From: Solirubrobacter sp963837485
Lineage (GTDB): Bacteria > Actinomycetota > Thermoleophilia > Solirubrobacterales > Solirubrobacteraceae
Direction of reading: 5' to 3'
Length of the DNA stretch: 64,000 nucleotides
NCBI GenBank assembly: GCA_963837485.1
Contig: CAWINP010000027.1
Span: 186,001 to 250,000, forward strand
Below the pieces are notes generated by a model that ran no database searches, had not been told where the DNA came from, and saw only the letters and a list, made by a program, of their open reading frames with translations. Positions 24,703 through 33,290 of this stretch are shown piece after piece. Both the position numbers and the translations under genes were made by a program. The stretch's first letter is position 1. Each line of letters begins with the position of its first letter.

Positions 24703-24745
24703 GGAGTGCGACCATCAGCCACGGGGAGCTGCGCGCGGTCGCCGT

Positions 24746-25825
24746 CTACGGGCCCTTGAACCCGTCCTGGTCGACGATCACCTCGCCGTCGGCGCTCAGC
24801 CGCCCGCCCCGCCGCAGGTCGCAGATCAGGTCCCAGTGGACGGCGGACTCGTTGAGCCCGCCGGTCTCGGGATACGAGCGACCCAGAGCGAGGTGGACGG
24901 TGCCGCCGATCTTCTCGTCGAACAGGATCGCGCCGATCGGGCGGTCGATCCCGAAGTTCGTGCCGATCCCGAGCTCCCCGAGCGCGCGGGCGCCGGGATC
25001 GGTGTCGAGCGTCGCCTGCAGGTACGCGTCGCCGCGCTCCGCGCGCGCCTTAACCACGCGGCCCTCGCGGAACTCGAGCGTGACGTCCTCGACCACCACG
25101 CCGCGCGGCGCGGTCGGGATCGAGAAGCGGATCACGCCCTCGGCCGACGTCTCGTGCGGGCCGGTGAAGACCTCGCCCGACGGCATGTTGCGGCGCCCGT
25201 CGGAGTTGATCCACGTGCGGCCGGAGACGTCCAGCCGCAGGTCGGTGCCCTCCGCCTCGATGTGGATCTCGCGCACCGGCGCGAGCCGCTCGATCAGCCC
25301 GGCCTGGAACACGCGCAGCTCGCCCCACGCGGCCGCCGGGTCGTCACGATCGAGGAACAGCGCGCGCGAGACGAAGTCCGCGAACGCCCGAGTGCCCATG
25401 CCGGCCTGCTGCGCCGCCGCGGCGGTCGGCCACAGCGTGATGGCCCAGCGGCGGGCGAGCCTCGCCTCGCGCAGCGGGTCGCGCGCCCGGGCCGCGCGGG
25501 CCAGCCGCGCCGGGTCGACGCCCGCGAGCTCGTTCGCGTTGTCGGACGCCTGGATCCGAAGCGTCGCGTCGACGCGCTCGGCGACGGCGAGATCGGCGGA
25601 CGCGAACGCGTCGAGGTGCGCGTCGCGCGCGGCCGCCCAGAAGCCTTCGGACTGGCCGGGGAGCGACACGTCGAGCAGCGGCCACGCCTCGCGCTCGAGC
25701 AGCTCGCGCTGGAGCTCGAGCAGCAGCGGCGCCGCGAGCGTGGTCGAGCTGACCTGCACCTGCTGGCCCGGCTGAGCCTCCAGGCAGTAGTCGACCAGCA
25801 GCCGGGCGAACCGCTCCGCGTTCAT
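24746..25825 (-). CDS. M29-family (thermophilic) aminopeptidase
   Basis: A 359-residue metallo-aminopeptidase that removes N-terminal residues from peptides in the cytoplasm. The family C-terminal metal site is clear: PSGEVFTGPHETSAEG (Glu/His ligands near 222), ALGELGIGTNFGI, then HLALGRSYPETGGLNESAVHWDLICDLR (His, Glu, His and Asp ligands, about 303-330). The length is slightly under the usual 400 residues, mainly at the N-terminus. The start overlaps the upstream gene by 4 bases. A 90-base part of its coding sequence has an exact but split copy about 5-7 kb away. Confidence 0.9.
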   Translation of the reverse strand: MNAERFARLLVDYCLEAQPGQQVQVSSTTLAAPLLLELQRELLEREAWPLLDVSLPGQSEGFWAAARDAHLDAFASADLAVAERVDATLRIQASDNANELAGVDPARLARAARARDPLREARLARRWAITLWPTAAAAQQAGMGTRAFADFVSRALFLDRDDPAAAWGELRVFQAGLIERLAPVREIHIEAEGTDLRLDVSGRTWINSDGRRNMPSGEVFTGPHETSAEGVIRFSIPTAPRGVVVEDVTLEFREGRVVKARAERGDAYLQATLDTDPGARALGELGIGTNFGIDRPIGAILFDEKIGGTVHLALGRSYPETGGLNESAVHWDLICDLRRGGRLSADGEVIVDQDGFKGP

Positions 25826-26166
25826 GGCCCCTCCATGTCGGGGAAGTGCTCGGCGAGGTGCTCGCGCAGCACGCCGCGGATCCAGCGCCGCTCGTCGGCC
25901 GACGCGAAGCGGAAGCGCGCGAGCAGCTCCTTCTGACGCGTGAGCGGCTCGACGCCCGCGATCTCCCAGCGCACGACCAGCCGCTCGAACAGGAACTCGA
26001 CCGCGCGCTGCCACGCGTCCTCCTGCGAGAGCACGTTGCCGCGCAACTCGGCCGTGTATGCCTGGCGCGTCTTCGGCGTCAGCGACCCGCGCAGCACGAG
26101 CAGCGAGCCGTGCTCGTCGCGGTACTCCGACTCCGGCGCGCGGATGCGCTCGCGCTTCTTCGCCAC
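25822..26166 (-). CDS. hypothetical small protein in operon with aminopeptidase
   Basis: A 114-residue basic protein (MAKKRERIRAPESEYRDEHGSLLVLRGSLTPKTRQAY) with predicted helices and no signal or membrane segment. I do not recognise the family. GTG at 26166 is the most likely start because it lies 25 bases from the divergent hydrolase gene. Its stop overlaps the aminopeptidase start as ATGA, so the two proteins are translationally coupled. Confidence 0.65.
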   Translation of the reverse strand: MAKKRERIRAPESEYRDEHGSLLVLRGSLTPKTRQAYTAELRGNVLSQEDAWQRAVEFLFERLVVRWEIAGVEPLTRQKELLARFRFASADERRWIRGVLREHLAEHFPDMEGP

Positions 26167-26191
26167 GCCCGGCACGTTAGCCTGCGCCGAC

Positions 26192-27073
26192 GTGCGCAAG
26201 CCGACGCGGCCGCGAGAGGTGGGGAGGGGCGAGCGGGTCCTGCCCGGCGCCTGGCGGCTGCGGCTGCCGCTGAAGTGGCAGCGCGTCCCGCACGTCAACG
26301 CGTGGGCGCTGCAGGCCGGCGACCGGATCGTGCTCGTCGACACCGGCATGCACGACCGCGGCTCGATCGTCGACCTCGAGCGCGCGCTCGCCGTCGCCGG
26401 CCACCGCATCGAGGACATCGGCCTGATCGTCATCACCCACGCGCACACCGACCACTGCGGGCAGGCGCCGCCGCTCGCCGAGCAGGCCGGCTGCGAGGTC
26501 TGGATCCACCCCGCGTTCCGCGATCACGCCCACGGCGGCGAGGGGCAGGCGGGCACACTGCGAAGCGATCGCGACCTCGTCGACGGCGTCGCGATCGAGA
26601 CCGACCTCGGCACCTGGACGGTGGTGGAGACGCCGGGGCACGCGCCGTCGCACGTGTGCCTGCACCAGCCCGAGCGCCGCCTGCTGATCTCCGGCGACCA
26701 CCTGCTCGGACGTGTCTCGCTGTATTTCGACGTCGGCTACACGCCGGACCCGGTAGGCGAGTTCCTGCACTCGCTCGACGTCGTCGACGAGCTCGACACG
26801 CGGCTCGTGCTCGCCGGCCACGCGCGGCCATACACCGATGTCCACGGCCACGTGCAGGCCCACCGCGACCTCGTCGCGCGCCGGCTCGACACGACCCGCG
26901 CGGCGCTTGGCGGAGGACCGCTGACCGAGGACGAGACCGCCCACGCGATCTACGGCGACGAGTACGCCGGGGAGATGGGACGCTGGCTGCTCAACAAGAC
27001 GCGCGCGTGGCTGACGCACCTCGACGCGCTCGGCGAAGCCCGCCGGCAGGACGAGCGCTGGACCCTAGACTGA
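26192..27073 (+). CDS. MBL-fold metallohydrolase
   Basis: A 293-residue metallo-beta-lactamase-fold protein with metal-binding motifs THAHTDHCGQ (about 87-96), ETPGHAPSHVCLH, ISGDHLLG and LAGHARP. The C-terminal 70 residues are a helical winged-helix-like cap (TRAALGGGPLTEDETAHAIYG), as in LACTB2/RNase Z-like-related MBL hydrolases that act on thioesters or RNA. The exact substrate is unknown. GTG start, 25 bases from a divergent gene; metF follows 6 bases after its stop. Confidence 0.82.
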   Translation: MRKPTRPREVGRGERVLPGAWRLRLPLKWQRVPHVNAWALQAGDRIVLVDTGMHDRGSIVDLERALAVAGHRIEDIGLIVITHAHTDHCGQAPPLAEQAGCEVWIHPAFRDHAHGGEGQAGTLRSDRDLVDGVAIETDLGTWTVVETPGHAPSHVCLHQPERRLLISGDHLLGRVSLYFDVGYTPDPVGEFLHSLDVVDELDTRLVLAGHARPYTDVHGHVQAHRDLVARRLDTTRAALGGGPLTEDETAHAIYGDEYAGEMGRWLLNKTRAWLTHLDALGEARRQDERWTLD

Positions 27074-27079
27074 CGCGCA

Positions 27080-27988
27080 ATGCGCATCGACGAGCGAATC
27101 GCGAGCGGCGGCGAGCCGGCGTTCTCCTTCGAGTTCTTCCCGCCCAAGACGCCGGAGGGCGAGGAGAACCTCGCGGCGGCGCTCGCCGAGCTCGCGCGGC
27201 TGGATCCGACCTACGTCTCGGTCACCTACGGCGCCGGCGGCAACGCCGAGCAGAAGCAGAAGACGATCGAGATCGTCTCGCGCATCAAGGCCGACCACGG
27301 CCTCGAGGCGATGGCGCACTTCACCTGCGTCGGCGCGAGCGTCGACGACCTGCGCACGATGCTGGACCGGATGCGCGACGCCGGCATCGTCAACGTGCTC
27401 GCGCTGCGCGGCGACCCGCCGCAGGGCGTCGCCGCGCACGAGTGGGAGGCGGCCGAAGGCGGGCTCACGTACTCGCGCGAGCTGATCGAGCTGATCCGCG
27501 CGAACTACGACTTCTCGGTCGGCGCGGCGTGCTTCCCGGAGGTGCACCTGGCCGCCGACTCGGCCGAGTCCGACCTGCGCTACACGCGCGAGAAGGTCGA
27601 GGCGGGCGCGCGCTTCCTGATCACGCAGCTGTTCTTCGACAACGCCGTCTACTACGACTTCGTGGCCCGCGCCCGCGACGCCGGGATCGACGTCCCGATC
27701 ATCCCGGGGATCATGCCGATCACCAACGCCGCGCAGATCCGCCGCTTCACCAGCATGTGCGGCGCCTCGATCCCCGAGGGGCTGCTGCGCGAGCTCGAGC
27801 TGCGCGCCGACCAGCCGGACGCGGTGGCCGACTTCGGCGTCGCCTACGCGACGATGCAGTGCGCCGACCTGCTCGCCAACGGCGCGCCGGGGATCCACTT
27901 CTACACGCTCAACCGCTCGCCCTCGACGCGTGCGATCCTCAGCGCGCTGCGGGTGATGGCGCCCTGGCGCCGGGCGGTCGCCGCGTAG
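27080..27988 (+). CDS. metF: 5,10-methylenetetrahydrofolate reductase
   Basis: A 302-residue flavoprotein that reduces methylene-THF to methyl-THF for methionine synthesis. It opens with FSFEFFPPKTPEGEENL (active-site Glu near 18), then YVSVTYGAGG, MAHFTCVGAS, VLALRGDPP and the FAD/folate loop VGAACFPEVH. LITQLFFDN and PIIPGIMPI complete the TIM barrel. The length matches bacterial MetF. It probably shares a transcript with the MBL-fold gene upstream. Confidence 0.96.
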   Translation: MRIDERIASGGEPAFSFEFFPPKTPEGEENLAAALAELARLDPTYVSVTYGAGGNAEQKQKTIEIVSRIKADHGLEAMAHFTCVGASVDDLRTMLDRMRDAGIVNVLALRGDPPQGVAAHEWEAAEGGLTYSRELIELIRANYDFSVGAACFPEVHLAADSAESDLRYTREKVEAGARFLITQLFFDNAVYYDFVARARDAGIDVPIIPGIMPITNAAQIRRFTSMCGASIPEGLLRELELRADQPDAVADFGVAYATMQCADLLANGAPGIHFYTLNRSPSTRAILSALRVMAPWRRAVAA

Positions 27989-27992
27989 GAAC

Positions 27993-29364
27993 GTGTTCGC
28001 CGCGCTGCTGCTTGCGCTGGCGCTCGCGGCTCCGCCGCCCTGGCCCGGGGCGGAGCCGATCCCCGACTGGCGGCGTTCTTGACCAGCCCGCGTGCCTGCA
28101 GGTGGGTCGGCGGGCCGGGGACGGGCTCGTGCGCGGCGAGCGCACGCTCGGCTTCGCCGACCGGGTCGTGTGCGGACCGCTTAAGAGCCATTTCATCGAC
28201 GAAACGCCGTTCGTCGTCGAACGGCTCGTCACGGACGGCAAGCTCACGCGCACGCTCGTCGCCGGTCTTGTCGATCGCGAGGTGCGACGGGTCGAGCTGA
28301 CGGTCCGCGGGCGGGTGCGGCGTGTACCCGTGGCGAACGGCGCCTGGCTGGCTGTTCTCGACGGGAAGGTCCGGCGCGCGGACCTCGTGCTGCGCTACCG
28401 GCTCGCCAAGCGCCGGACGCTCACGTACGACTTCGCGCGCGGCGTGGCGCAGGGCGCCCGGCACGATCGCATGGTCAAGGGGTCGCTCCGCCGCGGCGGC
28501 AGGCTGCCCGATCCCACTGGAGGGCTGCCGTTCGGCCTCGTGACGTGGCGCGAGGGCGATCAGAACGGCCACGAGATGTGCGTGCAGGCGGGCCGGGTGG
28601 TCCACGGCGAAGTCGGCGACTACGAGCCGTCCTGGGGCTCGTTCCTCGACGCGCCGACGACGATCGATCCCACGCCGTTCCTCGACTCCTGGCTGCCGGC
28701 GGCGACCGGCCCGGTCCACACGTCCGGCTGCGGCGAGCGCCCTGAGGCGTACGAGCTCGGCGGCCTGTCGGCGCTGCGCCTGCAGCGCCCCGGACCGGGG
28801 GTGGTGGTGGCCACCGGGCTGCTCAGCCGCCACCAGCGCAGCGTCGCCTTCAGGGTCCCCGGCGGCCCGCCGGCCCGCGTCATCCGCGCGCCCGGCGGCG
28901 CGTTCTTGGCCGTGTTCGCCTCGACGGGAGCGCCGAACGAGACGGTTGAGCTGACCGTGCGCGGACGCAAGACGCGGCACGTCCCGATCGCGCTCGGCGT
29001 CCACTCCGAGCGCGTGCCGTGGGAGACCTACGAGGTGCGCGACGGCGGGCGCACGCTGCGCCTGCGCTGGACCGGCGGGGACGAGCCGCCGGTCGGGGTC
29101 GACGGCGCGGTCGCGTTCGAGCGCGTCACGGTCGGCCTGCGCGAGCGGCGCGAGCCCGATTACACCGACGAGGGTCTCGGGATCGCGTACAGCGACATCG
29201 GGATCTTCCGCTGCGCCGACGTTCAGCTCGCCGAGCCGCTCGGCGCTCGCGCCGTGTTCGACGCTCAGACCGGCAAGCCCGGGCGAGCGGGGCCGGGCGA
29301 CGTCCACGGGCCGACCGACTGCCCGGCATTCCCGCTCACGGGCACTCCGCCGCCCGCGCGGTGA
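27993..29364 (+). pseudogene. secreted protein gene with frameshift after the signal peptide
   Basis: A GTG at 27993 encodes a convincing signal peptide (MFAALLLALALAAPPPWPGA) but this frame stops at 28080. The following 1.28 kb is open in the next frame (from about GGVLDQPACLQVG) and encodes about 430 residues of beta-rich, secreted-type protein, with TVRG repeats (VELTVRGRVRRVPVANGAW, VELTVRGRKTRHVPIALG) and several Cys. One extra base, or two missing, near 28040-28080 would restore one frame. It could be a true pseudogene or a sequencing error in GC-rich homopolymers. Function unknown. The 3' end overlaps the sigma factor gene by 29 bases. Confidence 0.6.
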
Positions 29365-30553
29365 GCAGCGCGCGCTCGCGTGCGTTCTGGGTGAGCGACG
29401 CCGCGCGCTCGAACTCGGCGCGCGCCTCGTCCGTGCGGCCGAGCTTGAACAGCAGGTCGCCGCGCACGCTGTTGAGCAGGTGGTAGTTGTCGAGGCCGGT
29501 GATTGCGTCAACGGCCTCCAGGCCGATCTCCGGCCCGAACGCCATCCCGAACGCGACCGCGCGGTTGAGCTCGACGACCGGCGAGGGCGAGATGCGGGCG
29601 AGTAGCTCGTACAGCGCGGCGATCCGCGGCCAGTCGGTCTCCTCCACCGAGCGCGCGCGGGAATGGCAAGCGGCGATCGCGGCCTGCAGGTAATACGCGC
29701 CCGCAGGCCGCTGGAGCGACTCTGCGCGCTCCAGCGCCGCCAGCCCGCGTGCGATCAGCAGCCGGTCCCAGCGGGAGCGATCCTGGTCGGCGAGCAGGAT
29801 CGGCTCGCCGCCCGGCCCGCTGCGCGCCGCCTGGCGTGCAGCCTGCAGCTCCATCAGCGCGACCAGCCCGTGCACCTCGGGCTCGTTCGGCTCCAATCCG
29901 GCGAGGATGCGGCCGAGGCGCAGCCCGTCCTCGAGCAGCGCCGGGCGCATCCAGTCGTCGCCCGCCGTCGCCGCGTAGCCCTCGTTGAAGACCAGGTAGA
30001 CGACCTCGAGCACCGAGGCCAGCCGCTCGGGAAGCTCGTCGCTCGAGGGGACCTCGAACGGCACGCCCGCCTCGGCCAGCGTCTTCTTCGCGCGCGAGAT
30101 CCGCTGCCCGACGGTCGCGTCTGAAACCAGGAAGGCACGCGCGATCTCGGGCGTGTTGAGCCCGCCGACCATCCGCAGCGTGAGCGCCACGCGGGCGTCG
30201 ACCGACAGCACCGGGTGACAGCAGGTGAACATCAGGCGCAGGACGTCGTCGGAGATCGCTTCCGGCTCGGAGTCCTCGACACCGCCCGTCATCTCGCGAG
30301 CGATCAGCGCGTACTTGTCCTGCAACGTCGAGCTGCGCCGCATGAGGTCGATCGCCCGCCGCTTGGCCGTCGTGGTCAGCCAGCCGCCGGGGTTCGGAGG
30401 CACGCCCTCGGCCGGCCACGTCTCCAGCGCCGCGACGAACGCGTCCTGGGCGAGGTCCTCGGCCACGCCGATATCGCGCACGAGCCGCGCGACCGACGCG
30501 ATCACGCGGGCGGACTCCATCCGCCAGATCGCGTCGATGCGCGCGTCGGTCAC
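29336..30553 (-). CDS. ECF42-type RNA polymerase sigma factor
   Basis: A 405-residue sigma factor. Regions 2 and 4 occupy the first 175 residues (RLVRDIGVAEDLAQDAFVAALETWP; LTLRMVGGLNTPEIARAFLVSDATVGQRISRAKKTL). The long C-terminal half, EVVYLVFNEGYAATAGDDWMRPALLEDGLRLGRIL followed by TPR-like helices, is the DUF6596 extension that defines the ECF42 group. This extension replaces a classical anti-sigma factor. The DGPF (YCII-like) gene overlaps its start by 4 bases, as in other ECF42 loci, where the sigma factor usually drives this operon. Confidence 0.92.
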   Translation of the reverse strand: MTDARIDAIWRMESARVIASVARLVRDIGVAEDLAQDAFVAALETWPAEGVPPNPGGWLTTTAKRRAIDLMRRSSTLQDKYALIAREMTGGVEDSEPEAISDDVLRLMFTCCHPVLSVDARVALTLRMVGGLNTPEIARAFLVSDATVGQRISRAKKTLAEAGVPFEVPSSDELPERLASVLEVVYLVFNEGYAATAGDDWMRPALLEDGLRLGRILAGLEPNEPEVHGLVALMELQAARQAARSGPGGEPILLADQDRSRWDRLLIARGLAALERAESLQRPAGAYYLQAAIAACHSRARSVEETDWPRIAALYELLARISPSPVVELNRAVAFGMAFGPEIGLEAVDAITGLDNYHLLNSVRGDLLFKLGRTDEARAEFERAASLTQNARERALLTARAAECP

Positions 30554-30954
30554 TCTGAGGCGAACGTCTGCTCAGGCGGCGCGCTCGACAGCCTGCGCGC
30601 CTCCTGCACGGCGGGCGAGTAGTCGGCGGCCTCGCCGATCTGCCGGACCTCGATCGTGCCGTCGCCTACCGGCGCCCGCAGCGCCCACTCGACGGCCTCC
30701 TCCTTCGTGCGCGCCTGGATGACCCAGTAGCCGCCGACGAGCTCCTTCGCCTCGGTGAACGGCCCGTCGGTGACCGCGGGCCGCTCGCCCGGCTTGAAGT
30801 TGACGCGGGTGGCGCGCGGGAGGAGCCCGTCCAGGGCGAGCAGCGCGCCCGCCCTGTTGAGCTCCTCGTTGTAGGCGTTCATCGCCTGCACGCGCTCCAG
30901 CGTCGGCCCCGGGTCGGTCTCGCCGGCGTAGACGAAGAGGATGAACCGGGGCAT
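30550..30954 (-). CDS. DGPF/YCII-domain protein
   Basis: A 134-residue YCII-related protein with the signature TDGPFTEAKELVGGYWVIQA (about 62-81). Proteins of this type accompany ECF42 sigma factors. Their role may be catalytic or sensory and is not settled. The dimeric alpha-beta barrel fold begins with MPRFILFVYAGE. It overlaps the sigma gene by 4 bases and starts 10 bases after the DHFR-like gene. Confidence 0.88.
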   Translation of the reverse strand: MPRFILFVYAGETDPGPTLERVQAMNAYNEELNRAGALLALDGLLPRATRVNFKPGERPAVTDGPFTEAKELVGGYWVIQARTKEEAVEWALRAPVGDGTIEVRQIGEAADYSPAVQEARRLSSAPPEQTFASE

Positions 30955-30964
30955 ATGCGCCAGT

Positions 30965-31492
30965 CTAAGCCGCGAGCCGCAGCGCGAGCATTCCGCCCGA
31001 CAGCTGCGTCGCCTCGGTGACGCGCAGCTTGTGCTGCTGTCCTTCGCGGTACAGGCGGATGCCCTCGCCGCGCACGATCGGCGAGTAGAGCAGCACCAGC
31101 TCGTCGACGAGGCCGGCGTCGAGCAGCGACTGGACGAGCGTCGGGCTGCCCCAGATCAGCAGGTTCTGGTCGGCCTTCAGCTCGCGCACACGGTCGATCG
31201 CGTTGTCGTCGATGATCGTCGTGTTGTTCCAGTCGGCGGTCTCGAGCGTGTTGGAGACGACGTACTTCGGCATCGAGTTGAACCGGTCGCTGAAGTAGTC
31301 GCCCGAGCGCGACGGCCACGCCGCGGCGAAGCCCTCGTAGGTGGCGCGGCCGAGCAGCATCGCGTCGGCGTCGCGCAGGACGACGGTGTTGAACTCACCC
31401 GTGTCCTCGCTCTGGAACTCGCCGGACCACAGGTGCGGGTCCTGGACGACGTTGTCGAGCGTGATGAATGCGGTGGCGGTGATCTTTCCCAT
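30965..31492 (-). CDS. dihydrofolate reductase-family (RibD C-terminal) protein
   Basis: A 175-residue protein with the DHFR/RibD-C fold: ITATAFITLDNVVQDP at the start, DAMLLGRATYEGFAAAWP for cofactor binding, LIWGSPTLVQSLLDAGLVDELVLLYSPIV and GEGIRLY near the end. Proteins of this group bind NADPH, but their substrates are mostly unknown and this is unlikely to be the housekeeping FolA. The ATG giving MGKITAT is preferred over one 12 codons upstream. It is the first gene of the ECF42 operon. Confidence 0.82.
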   Translation of the reverse strand: MGKITATAFITLDNVVQDPHLWSGEFQSEDTGEFNTVVLRDADAMLLGRATYEGFAAAWPSRSGDYFSDRFNSMPKYVVSNTLETADWNNTTIIDDNAIDRVRELKADQNLLIWGSPTLVQSLLDAGLVDELVLLYSPIVRGEGIRLYREGQQHKLRVTEATQLSGGMLALRLAA

Positions 31493-31567
31493 GTCACCGC
31501 CACGAACGGCGCGCGGCGATTTCGACATGGACGCCGAGTTGGCGCGTTCGCGCTAGACGGACGAGCC

Positions 31568-32896
31568 CTAGCGCCGACGGCCGCCGGGCTTGATCGCGTA
31601 GAGCTCGCGGTCGGCGATCTCGAGCAGGTCCATCACGTCCATGGCCGGGTCGGTGACCGTCGCCACGCCGACCGAGATGCCCAGCGGCGTGTCGCCGACG
31701 GATAGCGGAGCGGGCATGGAGCCGGCCACCTCGTCCATGATCGCGCGCGCCGTGCGGTGCCCGGCGCCGCTCTCGCCGACCCAGACGCCGAACTCGTCGC
31801 CGCCGAGCCGGCCGGCGATCCCGTGGCGGGAGAGCACGCGGGCGATCTCGGTCAGCACGAGGTCGCCGGTCCGGTGCCCGTGGTCGTCGTTGACCGCCTT
31901 GAAGCCGTCGACGTCGCAGATCAGCAGCGCGCCCTCGCGATGCTCGGCGATCTCGCGGCGGACGGTCTCGATCCAGGCACGGCGGTTCGCGAGCCCGGTC
32001 AGGTCGTCGATGTGGGCGATGGCCTCCAGCCGGCCGACCTGCTCGGCCAGCTCGCCGCCGGCTGGCCAGCCGGTTGAGATCCCCGCGCGCTCGGCGACCT
32101 CGTCGAGCAGGTCGGGGCCGCGCCCGAGCCGCTCGAGCGCGGCGTTGAGGACCGTGAAGTCGGTCTCGCCCTCGGCGAGCAGGTGCGCCACGGCGTTGCC
32201 GATCTGCACGCAGGCGGACTCGGCGGTGGGCGAGCTGTCGCCGTTCGGGCCACCGTGGTGGAAGGCGACCGCGCGCATCACGTCGTCGGTGGGGTCCGAG
32301 AGGCCGACCAGCAGCGCGCCCGCGGCCGCGTGGTCCATGCCGAGCCGGCGGCGCTCCAGCGCGGCGCGCGCGGCGCCGGTCGGCGTCTCGTGCGCGATCC
32401 GCTCGATCGCGGCGACGCCGAACGCGGCCGGCATCAGCAGCTTGCCGACGTCGTGCAGCAGCCCGGCGAGGTGCGCGGTGTCGCCGTGCGCGCCGCACAG
32501 CTCCGCGCAGGTCAGCGAATAGGTGGCGACATTGACGGCGTGGACGTGCAGCTGCCCGCGCGAGATCGCGGCGCCGCCGGGAAAGCGCTCGAGGAAGCGA
32601 TAGGTCTCCGCCTCGATCGCGATCCGCACCAGCGCGCGGCGGCCGGTCAGCGTGATCGCCTGGCGGATCGTCCGCGCGCGTATCGGCCGCGCGGCGGCGG
32701 CGGAGTTCGCGTAGCGCAGCAGGTTGGCCGAGAACGCCTCGTCGGACTCGACCACGGCGACGAGGTCGGCGGTCGTCCCGTGCGGATCCTCCGCGAGCGA
32801 GCGGATCCGCGCCACGGTGCCGCCCAGCACGGGCAGCGCGCCGATCCGGTGCAGCGCCTCCAGGACGCGCGTGTCGGGCTTGGGCGAGCGCAGCAT
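31568..32896 (-). CDS. HDOD-GGDEF signalling protein (probable diguanylate cyclase)
   Basis: A 442-residue cytoplasmic protein. Residues 1-215 are an HDOD domain (LPVLGGTVARIRSLAEDPHGTTADLVAVVESDEAFSANLL, HLAGLLHDVGKLLMP). Residues 285-440 are a GGDEF domain with an intact active site RLGGDEFGVWVG and the Mg/nucleotide segment IDDLTGLANRRAW. Both the GGDEF residues and the helix after them fit an active cyclic-di-GMP synthase; no RxxD inhibitory site is visible five residues ahead. GGGGGGAG lies just before the ATG at 32896. The stop is 76 bases upstream of the DHFR-like gene. Confidence 0.88.
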   Translation of the reverse strand: MLRSPKPDTRVLEALHRIGALPVLGGTVARIRSLAEDPHGTTADLVAVVESDEAFSANLLRYANSAAAARPIRARTIRQAITLTGRRALVRIAIEAETYRFLERFPGGAAISRGQLHVHAVNVATYSLTCAELCGAHGDTAHLAGLLHDVGKLLMPAAFGVAAIERIAHETPTGAARAALERRRLGMDHAAAGALLVGLSDPTDDVMRAVAFHHGGPNGDSSPTAESACVQIGNAVAHLLAEGETDFTVLNAALERLGRGPDLLDEVAERAGISTGWPAGGELAEQVGRLEAIAHIDDLTGLANRRAWIETVRREIAEHREGALLICDVDGFKAVNDDHGHRTGDLVLTEIARVLSRHGIAGRLGGDEFGVWVGESGAGHRTARAIMDEVAGSMPAPLSVGDTPLGISVGVATVTDPAMDVMDLLEIADRELYAIKPGGRRR

Positions 32897-32951
32897 TTCT
32901 CCCCCCTCATCGGCCGCTCCCCGGCATCCCTGGAACTTGGCGCGTCGGCGT

Positions 32952-33248
32952 TCAGACGCGAGAATCCGGTGCAGCAGGCGCGATGTCGAGCGCGTGCGCG
33001 ACCTGCGGGCGGCCGTCTTCCTCCCAGGCGACGTCGACCTGGTCGTTGCGCCCGTAGGTTCCGATCCCCCACGCGCCGAGGAACCAGCGCCAGAAACCGA
33101 GCCGGCCCTCCTTGACGAGCTCGCGCTCGAACACGAGCGCGCCCTCGGACACCTGGTAGTCGCGCCCGAGCTCCTGCCGGACGCCGTTGACGTACACGGT
33201 GAACGGCTGGCGCACGCCCACCGGCAGGGGAACCCTCGACTTCGACAC
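32952..33248 (-). CDS. hypothetical protein, 98 residues
   Basis: A small soluble protein (TVYVNGVRQELGRDYQVSEGALVFERELVKEG, then RWFLGAWGIGTYGRNDQVDVAWEEDG). Two beta hairpins seem likely and no catalytic motif is visible. I do not recognise it. GTG start at 33248, 42 bases from the divergent protease gene; 55 bases separate it from the signalling gene that follows. Confidence 0.6.
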   Translation of the reverse strand: MSKSRVPLPVGVRQPFTVYVNGVRQELGRDYQVSEGALVFERELVKEGRLGFWRWFLGAWGIGTYGRNDQVDVAWEEDGRPQVAHALDIAPAAPDSRV

Positions 33249-33290
33249 GCGCTCATCCTGTCAGGGGAGGGCTCTAGCCTGCTTGCGCCC

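Noticed and set aside
25846..29364. A single 1172-codon open frame on the plus strand
   Set aside because: It runs antisense through the start of an aminopeptidase operon and out of frame through MBL-fold and metF genes that have clear family motifs. Only its last part (after about 28050) is likely to be coding.
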